From Flagellimonas marinaquae (GTDB lineage Bacteria; Bacteroidota; Bacteroidia; Flavobacteriales; Flavobacteriaceae): a DNA stretch of 64,000 bases. The notes beneath the pieces were generated by a model that worked only from the letters and a program-made list of their open reading frames with translations, was not told where the DNA came from and did no database searches. This document shows positions 25,632-35,043 of the stretch, one piece after another. The stretch is from the NCBI RefSeq assembly GCF_023716465.1, contig NZ_CP092415.1, positions 2,085,501-2,149,500 of the forward strand, given 5' to 3'. The stretch's first letter is position 1. Each line of letters opens with the position of its first letter. Made by a program: the position numbers and the translations under genes.

Positions 25632-26864
25632 CTAAAGTTGCTCCATAATCAAATCGGTGGCGCCCTTGTTGGATTTTATGTAATCGGAGTTGATGGCACC
25701 TATGCTTTTTATGGTATTTGGGTCGTTGATCAGATCATCCATCAAACTAAAAAAACTGTTTTTGTCGACAATGGGAACAATGCCTCCTGCAAAAACAAGA
25801 TCTTCTGCTTCTTTGAACCCCTTATATCGTGGTCCGATTATTATAGGCACGCCAAAAACAGCAGGCTCCATGGTGTTGTGCAATCCTGTGGCAAAGCCAC
25901 CCCCTACATAGGCAATATTGGCGTAGCTGTAAATTTTGGTCAATAAGCCGATTGTGTCCACGATAAGCACATCGAACTCCGTTAGATCTGTATTCCCCAA
26001 TTCCGAGTAAAGCACAGTTTTTTTGGTAAGGGCGGAGATGATTTTGTCCACATGTGGTTTTTTTATTTCGTGTGGTGCAACCACAAATTTTACTTGCCCC
26101 TGTGTCTCGTTAATGTATTCGATCAGGATTTCCTCATCTTCGGGCCATGTGCTACCGGCCACTACGCATAATTCGTTCGCCTTAAAGCGATCCATAAAAC
26201 CCAGCCGATTGTCCCGCTTCAAAATTTCCGAAACCCGATCCAATCGCGTGTCACCACTAATGGTTGAATTTGGAAAGCCAATGGCGGTCAATAGTTTTTT
26301 TGAATTCTCATCCTGCACAAAAAAGTGTTCGAACTTGCCCAAACTTTTCCGCATAAACCCACCGTAGGGTTTAAAATAGATCTGTCGTTTGGAAAAGATC
26401 GCCGAAATCAAATAAACAGGAATGTTTTTGTTGTGTAAATGGAACAGGTAATTGGGCCATACTTCATACTTTACAAAAATGGCAAATTCTGGATGAATTA
26501 GGTTCAGGAATCGTTTTGCATTGGCATTGGTGTCCATTGGTAAATAAACAACCACATCGGCAACTGTTGTATTTTTCTTTATTTCATATCCGGAAGGGGA
26601 AAAAAAAGTGAGGACAATTTGGTGCTCGGGATATTTTGTTCTCAATTTTTCCAAAATCGGCAACCCTTGTTCAAATTCGCCAAGGGAGGCAACGTGCATC
26701 CAGATAGATTTTTTTTTAAGGTCAAGACACTTCTCCAAAATGGAAAAGGTCTTTTTTCTGCCCTGTACAAATAATTTGATCTTTTTATTAAAAAGGGCGA
26801 TCGGTTGAAGAACAAGCCAAGTTGTATACACCAGAATGTTGTAAAAGAAACGCAAAGGCACCAT
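25632..26864 (-). CDS. waaA: 3-deoxy-D-manno-octulosonic acid transferase
   Basis: A 410-residue GT30-type glycosyltransferase that adds KDO to lipid A at the inner membrane. It has an N-terminal anchor helix (FYNILVYTTWLVLQPIALF), the motif SLGEFEQGLP with the conserved catalytic Glu, KYEVWPNYLFHL, and the C-terminal donor-binding region YVGGGFATGLHNTMEPA. Length is typical. It is divergent from the sugar aminotransferase gene, and both concern envelope polysaccharide. Confidence 0.93.
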   Translation of the reverse strand: MVPLRFFYNILVYTTWLVLQPIALFNKKIKLFVQGRKKTFSILEKCLDLKKKSIWMHVASLGEFEQGLPILEKLRTKYPEHQIVLTFFSPSGYEIKKNTTVADVVVYLPMDTNANAKRFLNLIHPEFAIFVKYEVWPNYLFHLHNKNIPVYLISAIFSKRQIYFKPYGGFMRKSLGKFEHFFVQDENSKKLLTAIGFPNSTISGDTRLDRVSEILKRDNRLGFMDRFKANELCVVAGSTWPEDEEILIEYINETQGQVKFVVAPHEIKKPHVDKIISALTKKTVLYSELGNTDLTEFDVLIVDTIGLLTKIYSYANIAYVGGGFATGLHNTMEPAVFGVPIIIGPRYKGFKEAEDLVFAGGIVPIVDKNSFFSLMDDLINDPNTIKSIGAINSDYIKSNKGATDLIMEQL

Positions 26865-26918
26865 TTTTTGCTAAAATACATTCTTTCGCTTAGGTAGCAT
26901 TATGGCATCTTAATTTCT

Positions 26919-26926
26919 TAATTTTG
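26919..26926 (+). promoter_or_regulatory. -7 promoter element before the aminotransferase gene
   Basis: TAATTTTG matches the Bacteroidota consensus TAnnTTTG and lies 20 bp before the start codon at 26946. No clear TTG -33 element was fixed. Confidence 0.4.
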
Positions 26927-26945
26927 ACATATCAATTTACGTAGG

Positions 26946-28100
26946 ATGAAAAAAATTCAAATGGTTGACCTAAAAGGTCAATATGAAGGTATAAAGACCG
27001 AGGTCAACGAAGCCATAGCAGAAATCTTGGAATCCTCTGCATTTATAAACGGACCCCATGTGCAGGCTTTCCAGAGCGAGTTGGAAGAGTATTTGGGGGT
27101 TAGGCACGTAATCCCATGTGCCAACGGAACAGATGCGCTTCAAATATGTATGATGGGTCTTGGGTTAGAGCCAGGCGATGAGGTGATTACCGCGGATTTT
27201 ACTTTTGCGGCCACAGTGGAGGTAATCGGGTTGTTGCAATTGACTCCTGTTTTGGTAGATGTTGATTTGGATACCTTCAACATAAATATTGGGGCCATTG
27301 AAAAAGCCATAACTCCAAAAACCAAAGCCATAGTGCCTGTGCATTTGTTCGGTCAATGTGCCAATATGGACGAAATTATGGAGTTGGCCCAAAAACATAA
27401 TTTGTATGTAATAGAAGATAATGCGCAAGCAATCGGAGGTTCATATTATTCGAAAGATGGTTCCAAACAAAAAGCAGGGACCATTGGGCATGTTGGGGCA
27501 ACTTCTTTCTTCCCTTCAAAAAACTTGGGCTGTTATGGCGACGGTGGGGCTATTTTTACCAACAACGATGAACTGGCACATATCATTCGAGGTATTGTGA
27601 ACCATGGAATGTACAAACGGTATTACCACGATGTGGTCGGGGTAAATTCAAGACTGGATTCCATACAGGCGGCAGTTTTAAGGGCCAAACTGCCTAAATT
27701 GGATCATTACAACCAAAAGCGCTGGGAGGCAGCAGCAAAATACTCCAAGGCATTCGCAGGACAGGAACACATAGTGGTTCCAAAAATTTCGTGCGGCTGT
27801 GAAATCCAAAAAAGTGTATGCGATTGCCATGTGTTCCATCAGTACACGTTGCGGATAACCAATGGCAAACGAGATGGTCTGGTACAACATTTAAACGATA
27901 ACAGCGTTCCATGTGGTGTATATTACCCAGTTCCACTACATAGGCAAAAAGCCTATCTGGATGAGCGATATAAGGAAAACGATTTCCCTGTAACCAATCA
28001 ATTGGTGAACGAGGTGATTTCCCTTCCTATGCATACCGAACTGGATGATGAGCAAATTGATTTTATTGCCAAATTGGTCATTGACTTCGTAAATTCATAA
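26946..28100 (+). CDS. DegT/DnrJ/EryC1/StrS-family PLP aminotransferase
   Basis: A 384-residue sugar aminotransferase. PLP-site features are CANGTDALQI, EDNAQAIGG, the Schiff-base lysine in FFPSKNLGCYGDGGA and the acceptor-site NSRLDSIQAA. The C-terminal half has HVFHQYTLRI and VYYPVPLHRQKAY. An unusual Cys-rich insert, CGC-EIQKSV-CDCH, sits just before the HQYT motif and could bind a metal. It would aminate a keto-sugar nucleotide for lipopolysaccharide or capsule. galE follows after 1 bp, so the two form an operon. Confidence 0.92.
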   Translation: MKKIQMVDLKGQYEGIKTEVNEAIAEILESSAFINGPHVQAFQSELEEYLGVRHVIPCANGTDALQICMMGLGLEPGDEVITADFTFAATVEVIGLLQLTPVLVDVDLDTFNINIGAIEKAITPKTKAIVPVHLFGQCANMDEIMELAQKHNLYVIEDNAQAIGGSYYSKDGSKQKAGTIGHVGATSFFPSKNLGCYGDGGAIFTNNDELAHIIRGIVNHGMYKRYYHDVVGVNSRLDSIQAAVLRAKLPKLDHYNQKRWEAAAKYSKAFAGQEHIVVPKISCGCEIQKSVCDCHVFHQYTLRITNGKRDGLVQHLNDNSVPCGVYYPVPLHRQKAYLDERYKENDFPVTNQLVNEVISLPMHTELDDEQIDFIAKLVIDFVNS

Positions 28101-28101
28101 A

Positions 28102-29121
28102 ATGAAAATACTTGTGACCGGTGGTTTGGGATTTATTGGTTCCCACACCGTAGTGGAATTACAAAATGAAGGGTTTGAAGTGGTTGTTGTGGACAATCTT
28201 TCCAATTCATCGTTGGATGTTTTGGACGGTATTGAGGCCATCACCGACAAACGTCCCATTTTTGAAGAATTCGATCTTCGCGAAAAACCAAAAGTGGAAT
28301 CCTTCTTTCAAAAATATCAGGATGTTGCAGGTGTAATACATTTTGCAGCATCCAAAGCAGTAGGAGAGAGCGTGGAAAAACCCTTGTTGTATTACGAGAA
28401 CAATCTTGGGGTCTTGGTCTACATACTTCAAGAATTAAAGAAAAAGCAGCGTGCCAATTTTATATTTAGCAGCTCGTGCACCGTTTACGGTCAGGCAGAC
28501 CAAATGCCAATAACCGAAGCGGCCCCGGTAAAACCAGCCGAATCACCGTACGGCAATACAAAACAGGTAGGGGAGGAAATCATTAAAGATAGTTGTAAGG
28601 TCAATCCGCAGTTAAAAGCTATTGCATTGCGGTACTTTAACCCGATCGGAGCCCATCCGTCCGGTAAAATAGGGGAGCTGCCCATAGGAGTACCTCAAAA
28701 TTTAGTACCTTTTATTACACAGACCGGTATGGGGCTGCGAGAACAACTTTCTGTATTTGGAGACGACTATCCTACGGAAGACGGAACCTGTATAAGGGAT
28801 TATATCCATGTAGTGGACTTGGCAAAGGCCCACGTAGCTGCATTGCAACGTTTGTTAAAGGATAAAAACGAAGCTAACTATGAAGTTTTTAATTTAGGTA
28901 CTGGCAAAGGAAGTTCGGTTTTGGAAGTTATCCGGAGCTTTGAACGAGTTTCCGGACAAAAATTAAATTATAAGATAGTGGATAGACGTCCTGGCGATGT
29001 TGTCCAAGCATATGCGGATACTACAAAAGCAAATAAAGTTTTGGGTTGGAAAGCCATATCCACTCTGGATGAAGCTATGGAATCTGCATGGGAATGGGAA
29101 AAAAACGTTAGAAGTAGGTAA
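28102..29121 (+). CDS. galE: UDP-glucose 4-epimerase
   Basis: A 339-residue extended SDR enzyme. It has the NAD-binding motif GGLGFIGSH (7-15), VVVDNLSNSS, the catalytic Ser region FSSSCTVYG, and the catalytic SPYGNTKQ (Tyr and Lys). Its C-terminal region, RRPGDVVQAYADTTKA, is typical of GalE. It interconverts UDP-glucose and UDP-galactose (or the N-acetyl forms). It begins 1 bp after the DegT aminotransferase stop and precedes a small gene of unknown function. Confidence 0.94.
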   Translation: MKILVTGGLGFIGSHTVVELQNEGFEVVVVDNLSNSSLDVLDGIEAITDKRPIFEEFDLREKPKVESFFQKYQDVAGVIHFAASKAVGESVEKPLLYYENNLGVLVYILQELKKKQRANFIFSSSCTVYGQADQMPITEAAPVKPAESPYGNTKQVGEEIIKDSCKVNPQLKAIALRYFNPIGAHPSGKIGELPIGVPQNLVPFITQTGMGLREQLSVFGDDYPTEDGTCIRDYIHVVDLAKAHVAALQRLLKDKNEANYEVFNLGTGKGSSVLEVIRSFERVSGQKLNYKIVDRRPGDVVQAYADTTKANKVLGWKAISTLDEAMESAWEWEKNVRSR

Positions 29122-29160
29122 ACGGAAATCCCAAAGCATAATTTTTCACGTACATCATGT

Positions 29161-29517
29161 ATGTTCCCTAAATACAATAACAGTTTAGAGTTGCTGGAAG
29201 GTGTTTGTAAAGAAGACCTGTACCCGAAATTGTTGCAACAGCTAAAAAAGGATTTTGATTTGGCCAATGTGCCAATCAATATTCCCGTGGATATAACCCC
29301 TAAAGAGCTCAAGAGTACCATACATGAAAAGGTATATTACCTGATCGTCGAAAAATTTCCCGACTATCTCAATTTGTTGTATGTAGTGGATATACCAGAA
29401 AACCAAGTCAAGAATATAGATGCAACCGATGCGGTCGATATCTCTGCTGAGGTATCTTTTTTATTGTTGAAGAGGGAGTGGCAAAAGGTTTGGTACAAGA
29501 CCAAGTACAGTAGTTGA
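29161..29517 (+). CDS. Conserved hypothetical protein, 118 residues
   Basis: A 118-residue soluble protein with no signal peptide or membrane helix. It contains ITPKELKSTIHEKVYYLI, a short amphipathic helical stretch, and SAEVSFLLLKREWQKVWYK near the end. I recognise no domain. The start ATG at 29161 lies 39 bp after galE. Codon use and GC content match the neighbours, so it looks like a resident gene. An operon with galE is possible. Confidence 0.7.
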   Translation: MFPKYNNSLELLEGVCKEDLYPKLLQQLKKDFDLANVPINIPVDITPKELKSTIHEKVYYLIVEKFPDYLNLLYVVDIPENQVKNIDATDAVDISAEVSFLLLKREWQKVWYKTKYSS

Positions 29518-29709
29518 TCTTCAAAAATCGTAAATCCCATCGAAACAAGAGTGCAATTTTAAGTTGACGCAATTTTTTCCGACCTAACCAAGGGTTCAGT
29601 ATATATTATTTTCAGTTTCGGTACGTAAATCTTTCTAAAAATTTCATTTTTATCGCTATCATGACCAATCTGTAATATAGTTGTAAATTTGAATAAGAAA
29701 TTAAATGGA

Positions 29710-29744
29710 TTGCAAGCATATAAATGCTAAAACCCGTATTTTTG
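29710..29744 (+). promoter_or_regulatory. Probable promoter of the 2-oxoglutarate dehydrogenase operon
   Basis: TTG at 29710-29712 and TATTTTTG at 29737-29744 match the Bacteroidota -33/-7 pattern with a 24-bp gap, one base longer than usual. A second element TAAATTTG lies at 29684-29691. The 29518-29782 intergenic region holds nothing else recognisable. Confidence 0.45.
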
Positions 29745-29782
29745 ACTAAAATTTTCCATAAATATTTGGAGAAACATAAGGA

Positions 29783-32581
29783 ATGGACAAATATTCTTTT
29801 TTAAACGCTGCGCATACTTCATTTTTTGCGGAGCAATACGATAGATATCTAACGAATCCCGATAGTGTAGAGCCCAGTTGGAGGGCTTTTTTTCAAGGAT
29901 TTGATTTTGGTTTGGAAAACGCCGCCGAAGATTTGGGGGTGGAATCCGAAAAAGGTGGAATGGTCGTGCTTGCCAATGGAAGGAAAGTCGAGATGCCCGA
30001 AACCTTGCAAAAGGAGTTCCAGGTTATTCGCTTGATCGATGGTTATCGCTCTCGCGGACATCTTTTTACCAAAACAAACCCGGTAAGGGAAAGAAGAAAA
30101 TATGAGCCAACTTTGGAATTGTCCAATTTTGGACTTTCACAGGAAGACTTGGGTACCGTTTTCGATGCCGGAAAAATTTTGGGCATAGGGCCATCGTCTC
30201 TAAAGAACATAATTGCCCATTTGGAGAGCATTTATTGCGATGCGATCGGTGTGGAGTATATGTACATCCGAACCCCTGAACGTATTCAATGGATCCAGGA
30301 TTGGTTGAACAAGAACGACAATCACCCCAATTTTACACCAGAAGAAAAGAAAAACATACTTAGAAAACTCAACGAGGCAGTTTCTTTCGAAAGCTTTTTG
30401 CACACCAAGTATGTTGGGCAGAAACGGTTTTCGCTGGAAGGTGGAGAATCTTTGATCCCCGCTTTGGACGTAATCGTGGAAAAAGCTGCAGACCAGGGCG
30501 TAAAACAGTTTGTCGTAGGCATGGCCCATAGAGGGCGCTTGAACGTTTTGACCAACATTTTCGGAAAATCGCCCAAAGATATCTTCAGCGAGTTCGACGG
30601 TAAGGACTACGAAGAAACCATATTCGATGGCGATGTAAAGTATCACTTGGGTTGGACCTCTACGCGGGAAACCGATTCAGGGAAAATAGTGAACATGAAC
30701 ATTGCCCCGAACCCATCACACTTGGAAACCGTTAACTCCATCGTGGAGGGAATCTCAAGGGCAAAACAAGACCGTGACCACGGAGATAATATATCTGAAG
30801 TATTACCGATTTTAATTCACGGAGATGCCGCATTCGCTGGACAGGGCGTCGTGTACGAAGTAATCCAAATGGCGCGGTTGGACGGTTATACCACAGGAGG
30901 TACCATCCACATTGTAGTGAACAACCAGATCGGGTTTACCACCAATTATTTGGATGCAAGGTCCTCTACCTACTGTACCGATGTGGGTAAAGTGACCCTG
31001 TCGCCCGTATTGCATGTAAATGCCGATGATGCAGAAGCGGTAGTGCATGCCACAACATTTGCCCTAGAGTATAGAATGCGTTACAAACGCGATATTTTCT
31101 TGGATTTATTGGGGTACAGAAAATATGGGCACAACGAAGGCGACGAACCAAAATTTACCCAGCCCTTATTGTACAAATCCATTTCCAAACACGATAATCC
31201 TAGAGATATCTATGCTGCCAAATTGATAGCGGAGGGTATCATCGATGAGAATTATGTGAAGGATTTGGAGGAGAAATATAAAAACGATCTCGAAGAAGAT
31301 CTTTTGGACTCCCGTAAAATTGAAAAAACCAGGATAACACCTTTTATGCAAGATGAGTGGGAAGGCTTTGAGCAAGTTACCGAAGAGGTAATGCTAAAAC
31401 CTATGGATACCACATATGATCTTAAAAAGATGGATCAGATTGCACAGAGCATCACAAAGCTTCCAGAAGATAAAAAGTTCCTAAGGAAATTGGTTCGACT
31501 GGTAGAAGGTCGTCATAAAATGTATTTTGAGGACAACAAACTCGATTGGGCCATGGGCGAACTATTGGCCTATGGATCATTACTGGAAGAAGGGTACGAT
31601 GTAAGGATGACAGGTCAAGATGTCGAGAGGGGAACCTTTTCCCATAGGCATGCTGTCATCAAAACAGAAATGCACGAGGAGGAAGTGGTCTTGCTGAACG
31701 AGATGGGCGAAAACCAAAACGGAAAGTTCCATATCTATAATTCGCTGCTATCGGAATACGCCGTGATGGGGTTCGATTATGGTTACGCTATGGCAAGTCC
31801 AAAAACGTTGACCATTTGGGAAGCCCAGTTTGGTGACTTCAGTAACGGGGCCCAAATCATTATTGATCAATATTTGTCTTCTGCAGAAGATAAATGGAAG
31901 TTGCAGAATGGATTGGTACTGTTGTTACCGCACGGTTACGAAGGACAAGGTGCCGAGCACTCGTCTGCCCGTATGGAAAGATACCTGCAATTGTGTGCCA
32001 AGGACAACATGTTCGTGGCGGATGTAACCACACCCGCCAACCTGTTCCACTTGTTCCGTAGACAAATGAAAGCCAATTTCCGCAAACCTTTGGTGGTATT
32101 TACCCCAAAGAGCTTGCTAAGACATCCAAAAGTAATGTCCACCAAAGAAGAAATGGCCAATGGAAGTTTTCAAATGGTCATTGATGATGCCGAAGCAAAA
32201 GCGGCCAAAGTAAAAAGCTTGGTATTTTGTACCGGTAAATTTTACTATGATCTTTTGGAGAAAAAAGAGGAACTTGGTCGCGATGATGTAGCTTTGGTAA
32301 GGGTGGAACAATTGTTCCCGTTGCCGGCGAAGCAAATGCGGGCCATAATCAAAAAGTACAAGAACGCCGACGATATTGTTTGGGCACAGGAAGAGCCAAG
32401 AAATATGGGTGCCTGGAGCCATATGTTAATGCATTTGGACGAGGCCAAACAATTTAGGGTGGCATCACGTAGGTTTTACGGTGCGCCGGCAGCAGGTAGT
32501 GCAGTTCGTTCCAAGAGACGACATGCCCAAGTATTGGACTATGTGTTCGATAAGAGTAAGGACAATATGTTAATAAGATAA
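29783..32581 (+). CDS. sucA: 2-oxoglutarate dehydrogenase E1 component
   Basis: A 932-residue thiamine-diphosphate enzyme, the usual length for OGDH E1. The N terminus has the E2-binding type segment SFLNAAHTSFFAEQYDRY. GMAHRGRLNVL, and the ThDP/magnesium motif beginning GDAAFAGQG (G347) and ending VVNNQIGFTT, are present. The transketolase-like C-terminal half includes RGTFSHRHAV and WEAQFGDFSNGAQ. It decarboxylates 2-oxoglutarate in the TCA cycle and passes the succinyl group to the E2 encoded 22 bp downstream. The E3 gene is not in this window. Confidence 0.97.
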   Translation: MDKYSFLNAAHTSFFAEQYDRYLTNPDSVEPSWRAFFQGFDFGLENAAEDLGVESEKGGMVVLANGRKVEMPETLQKEFQVIRLIDGYRSRGHLFTKTNPVRERRKYEPTLELSNFGLSQEDLGTVFDAGKILGIGPSSLKNIIAHLESIYCDAIGVEYMYIRTPERIQWIQDWLNKNDNHPNFTPEEKKNILRKLNEAVSFESFLHTKYVGQKRFSLEGGESLIPALDVIVEKAADQGVKQFVVGMAHRGRLNVLTNIFGKSPKDIFSEFDGKDYEETIFDGDVKYHLGWTSTRETDSGKIVNMNIAPNPSHLETVNSIVEGISRAKQDRDHGDNISEVLPILIHGDAAFAGQGVVYEVIQMARLDGYTTGGTIHIVVNNQIGFTTNYLDARSSTYCTDVGKVTLSPVLHVNADDAEAVVHATTFALEYRMRYKRDIFLDLLGYRKYGHNEGDEPKFTQPLLYKSISKHDNPRDIYAAKLIAEGIIDENYVKDLEEKYKNDLEEDLLDSRKIEKTRITPFMQDEWEGFEQVTEEVMLKPMDTTYDLKKMDQIAQSITKLPEDKKFLRKLVRLVEGRHKMYFEDNKLDWAMGELLAYGSLLEEGYDVRMTGQDVERGTFSHRHAVIKTEMHEEEVVLLNEMGENQNGKFHIYNSLLSEYAVMGFDYGYAMASPKTLTIWEAQFGDFSNGAQIIIDQYLSSAEDKWKLQNGLVLLLPHGYEGQGAEHSSARMERYLQLCAKDNMFVADVTTPANLFHLFRRQMKANFRKPLVVFTPKSLLRHPKVMSTKEEMANGSFQMVIDDAEAKAAKVKSLVFCTGKFYYDLLEKKEELGRDDVALVRVEQLFPLPAKQMRAIIKKYKNADDIVWAQEEPRNMGAWSHMLMHLDEAKQFRVASRRFYGAPAAGSAVRSKRRHAQVLDYVFDKSKDNMLIR

Positions 32582-32603
32582 TTCAAGTATAAACTATAAT
32601 AGA

Positions 32604-33821
32604 ATGGTTTTAGAAATGAAAGTTCCCTCACCAGGGGAATCCATTACAGAGGTAGAAATCGCCGAGTGGTTGGTAGAGGATGGAGACTATGTGGAGAAGG
32701 ACCAGGCCATAGCCGAGGTAGATTCGGACAAGGCAACATTGGAGCTTCCTGCAGAGGAGAGCGGAATTATTACCCTAAAAGCTGAGGTAGGCGATGCCGT
32801 AGCGGTAGGTGAGGTCGTTTGCCTTATCGATACCAGTGCGGAAAAACCAGAAGGCGCAGGGGCATCGACCAAAAAAGAAGAGCCGAAGAAAGAAGAACCA
32901 AAAAAGGAGGCTGCCAAAGCAGAGGAACCCAAGAAAGATACATATGCTTCTGGAACCCCCTCTCCAGCGGCCAAAAAAATATTGGACGAAAAAGGAATCG
33001 AGCCATCATCTGTTTCCGGTAGTGGAAGAGATGGCCGCATCACAAAAGACGATGCGGTAAAAGCCAAGGCCTCCATGGGTACGCCAACAGGTGGAAGCCG
33101 TGGGGAAAGCCGTTCCAAGTTGTCCATGTTGCGCAGAAAAGTTGCCGAACGTTTGGTAGCTGCCAAAAATGAGACTGCCATGTTGACTACCTTTAATGAG
33201 GTGGATATGTCGGCAATCTTCGAACTGCGAAAGCAATACAAAGAAGAATTCAAGGAGAAACATGGGGTTAGTCTTGGGTTTATGTCTTTCTTTACCAAGG
33301 CCGTTATCCGTGCATTGCAAATGTATCCTGCGGTAAACTCCATGATCGATGGAAAAGAAATGATCTCTTACGATTTCTGCGATATCAGCATAGCGGTTTC
33401 GGGGCCAAAAGGGTTGATGGTTCCGGTAATCAGAAATGCAGAAAATCTTACGTTCCGTGGTGTTGAATCCGAAGTTAAACGTCTGGCGATAAGAGCAAGG
33501 GAAGGGGAGATTACAGTAGACGAGATGACAGGAGGTACCTTTACCATTACCAATGGAGGTGTTTTTGGTTCCATGTTGTCTACCCCGATCATTAATCCTC
33601 CGCAGAGTGCCATTTTAGGAATGCACAATATTGTGGAACGTGCCATTGTTAGGGATGGTGCCATTGCCATAGCCCCGGTTATGTATGTAGCACTTTCTTA
33701 CGACCATAGGATTATCGATGGAAAAGAATCCGTTGGTTTCTTGGTTGCGGTAAAAGAAGCGTTGGAAAGCCCGGAAGAATTATTGATGGACGGCAACGTG
33801 AAAAAAGCGTTGGAACTATAA
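32604..33821 (+). CDS. sucB: Dihydrolipoyllysine succinyltransferase, 2-oxoglutarate dehydrogenase E2
   Basis: A 405-residue protein with one lipoyl domain (about 1-77, lipoylated Lys in EVDSDKATLELP, K43), a Lys/Glu/Ala-rich linker, a peripheral E1/E3-binding domain (about 115-150, SPAAKKILDEKGI) and the catalytic core (about 170-405) with active-site H368 and D372 in SYDHRIIDG. It transfers the succinyl group from lipoamide to CoA. Gene order E1-E2 is the usual TCA arrangement. Confidence 0.97.
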   Translation: MVLEMKVPSPGESITEVEIAEWLVEDGDYVEKDQAIAEVDSDKATLELPAEESGIITLKAEVGDAVAVGEVVCLIDTSAEKPEGAGASTKKEEPKKEEPKKEAAKAEEPKKDTYASGTPSPAAKKILDEKGIEPSSVSGSGRDGRITKDDAVKAKASMGTPTGGSRGESRSKLSMLRRKVAERLVAAKNETAMLTTFNEVDMSAIFELRKQYKEEFKEKHGVSLGFMSFFTKAVIRALQMYPAVNSMIDGKEMISYDFCDISIAVSGPKGLMVPVIRNAENLTFRGVESEVKRLAIRAREGEITVDEMTGGTFTITNGGVFGSMLSTPIINPPQSAILGMHNIVERAIVRDGAIAIAPVMYVALSYDHRIIDGKESVGFLVAVKEALESPEELLMDGNVKKALEL

Positions 33822-33838
33822 TATAAAGAGAGTCAAGT

Positions 33839-33860
33839 GCCCTGAGTATAGTCGAAGGGC
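33839..33860. repeat. REP-like short hairpin with CTGAG-N7-CGAAG core
   Basis: GCCCT and AGGGC are separated by a 12-bp loop GAGTATAGTCGA. The same core (CTGAGC..GGTCGAAG, 12-bp loop) occurs in the fahA-flavin reductase gap at 55630-55655. Such elements look like dispersed extragenic repeats of flavobacteria. Confidence 0.5.
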
Positions 33861-33880
33861 CTTGTATTGCTCGAACTTGC

Positions 33881-33916
33881 AAATGCCTTTACTTTTTTAA
33901 GTAGAGGCATTTTTTG
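33881..33916. terminator. Terminator between sucB and the protease gene
   Basis: AAATGCCTTTACTT pairs with AAGTAGAGGCATTT around TTTT with one bulge, followed by T on the plus strand. It overlaps the 3' end of the convergent protease gene. Confidence 0.7.
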
Positions 33917-34329
33917 TTGTAATCGATTATGGCCTTGCCTTTTTTAAGAATGTCCGCACCGATAATTCCGTCTACGGGCAATGCATTATGTGCAAGCAGT
34001 GCATGGTTCACATGTGAAAGATCGAACACAACTACCTTCTGTTTTTTCTTTGTCCACTCTCCGATCTGTATTTTGTTGCTGGAGGATATCAAAGTTTCCA
34101 TTTCTGTGGCCCCGGCTCCCGCTGCCTTAATATCGGTAGCTTCCGAAATCATTTCAAAAAACTCGATTTTATCCATTCCAACACAAGTGTTGGAGGCGCC
34201 GGTATCCAAAATAAATTTGCCTGTAATACCATTAATGCTGGCCGTAAGCTCAAAATGATCGGTTTGCGTAAATGTCAAGGGGATTTTAATATAATCTTTA
34301 GATCTCAGGAATTTTTTAAGTGATGTCAT
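33889..34329 (-). CDS. Retropepsin-like aspartic protease
   Basis: A 146-residue protein with a single retropepsin domain. The catalytic motif is FILDTGASNTCVG (about residues 38-50) and the flap-like GIIGADIL lies near the end (about 120-127). Single-domain proteases of this type work as dimers. There is no signal peptide, so the protein is probably cytoplasmic. Substrate unknown; these small proteins are common in Bacteroidota. It is transcribed alone towards sucB. Confidence 0.85.
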   Translation of the reverse strand: MTSLKKFLRSKDYIKIPLTFTQTDHFELTASINGITGKFILDTGASNTCVGMDKIEFFEMISEATDIKAAGAGATEMETLISSSNKIQIGEWTKKKQKVVVFDLSHVNHALLAHNALPVDGIIGADILKKGKAIIDYNKKCLYLKK

Positions 34330-34419
34330 ATTATTATATGAGGGAGTGTTGAACCTTGAACGATCAAAACATCTTTTAATATAATCGTAAACAAAGTTTT
34401 TGGACGTCTAAGATAAACC

Positions 34420-34427
34420 TATTTTTG
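34420..34427 (+). promoter_or_regulatory. -7 promoter element abutting a lipoprotein start codon
   Basis: TATTTTTG matches TAnnTTTG and ends only 4 bp before the ATG at 34432. If used, the transcript would start at or next to the ATG and be leaderless. Confidence 0.4.
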
Positions 34428-34431
34428 TGTT

Positions 34432-35043
34432 ATGGTTTGTTTTAACAGCAACAAGGTCGTCCTTTCGGTTTTTGCCATGTATTTGTTGGTCTCATGTGAT
34501 TTCAACAAAAAGGAAATCGATAAGGAGACTATAGCAAAAGCTTACATCCATGGATTGAATACCTCCAACTATGATCAAGTGGTAGGTTTGTTTTTGGACA
34601 GTGTTCGGTTCAACGAAATGGATTACAGGAGAACTTTTTCCAAACAAGGGTACAGAGATCTGTTCCAGTGGGATTCTGTATTTAGGCCAAAGTATGCCAT
34701 TTTGGAAATAAAAGATAAGGATAACGAACTCCATTTAAAGGTTTCCAAAAAGTGTGACCGCATACTCTTTTTGCAGAATAAACCATTTGTCACACATGAG
34801 GTCATGAAGATTGAAGAAGGCAAAATACAAAGTATTGATGTAGTGGAATATTTGGATTTTAATGATGACCTGTGGGTAAGAAATAGAGAACAATTGGTCA
34901 ACTGGGTCAGTGAGCACCATCCCGAATTGGATGGGTTTATCTATGATCAAACCAAAGTAGGTGCACAAAACTTCACAAAAGCAATGGAATTATACGGCAA
35001 CAGGAACAATGTTGCGGCAGAGCAAGAAAATAGCAGTAAATGA
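34432..35043 (+). CDS. Lipoprotein of unknown function (possible NTF2/SnoaL-like fold)
   Basis: A 203-residue protein with hydrophobic N terminus and lipobox YLLVSCDFN (Cys about 22), so it is probably membrane-anchored. The mature part begins KKEIDKETIAKAYIHGL and alternates helices and strands (YDQVVGLFLDSVRF, HEVMKIEEGKIQSIDVVEYL), a pattern that resembles NTF2-like proteins; this is only a suggestion. Its end overlaps the tatD start by 4 bp, which suggests translational coupling. A -7 element lies very close to the start codon. Confidence 0.72.
   Translation: MVCFNSNKVVLSVFAMYLLVSCDFNKKEIDKETIAKAYIHGLNTSNYDQVVGLFLDSVRFNEMDYRRTFSKQGYRDLFQWDSVFRPKYAILEIKDKDNELHLKVSKKCDRILFLQNKPFVTHEVMKIEEGKIQSIDVVEYLDFNDDLWVRNREQLVNWVSEHHPELDGFIYDQTKVGAQNFTKAMELYGNRNNVAAEQENSSK

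Noticed and set aside
26924..26935. TTGACATATCAA as an FNR-type operator before the aminotransferase gene
   Set aside because: The arms TGA and TCA are four bases apart instead of six, and the site overlaps the -7 element, unlike the seven accepted sites.
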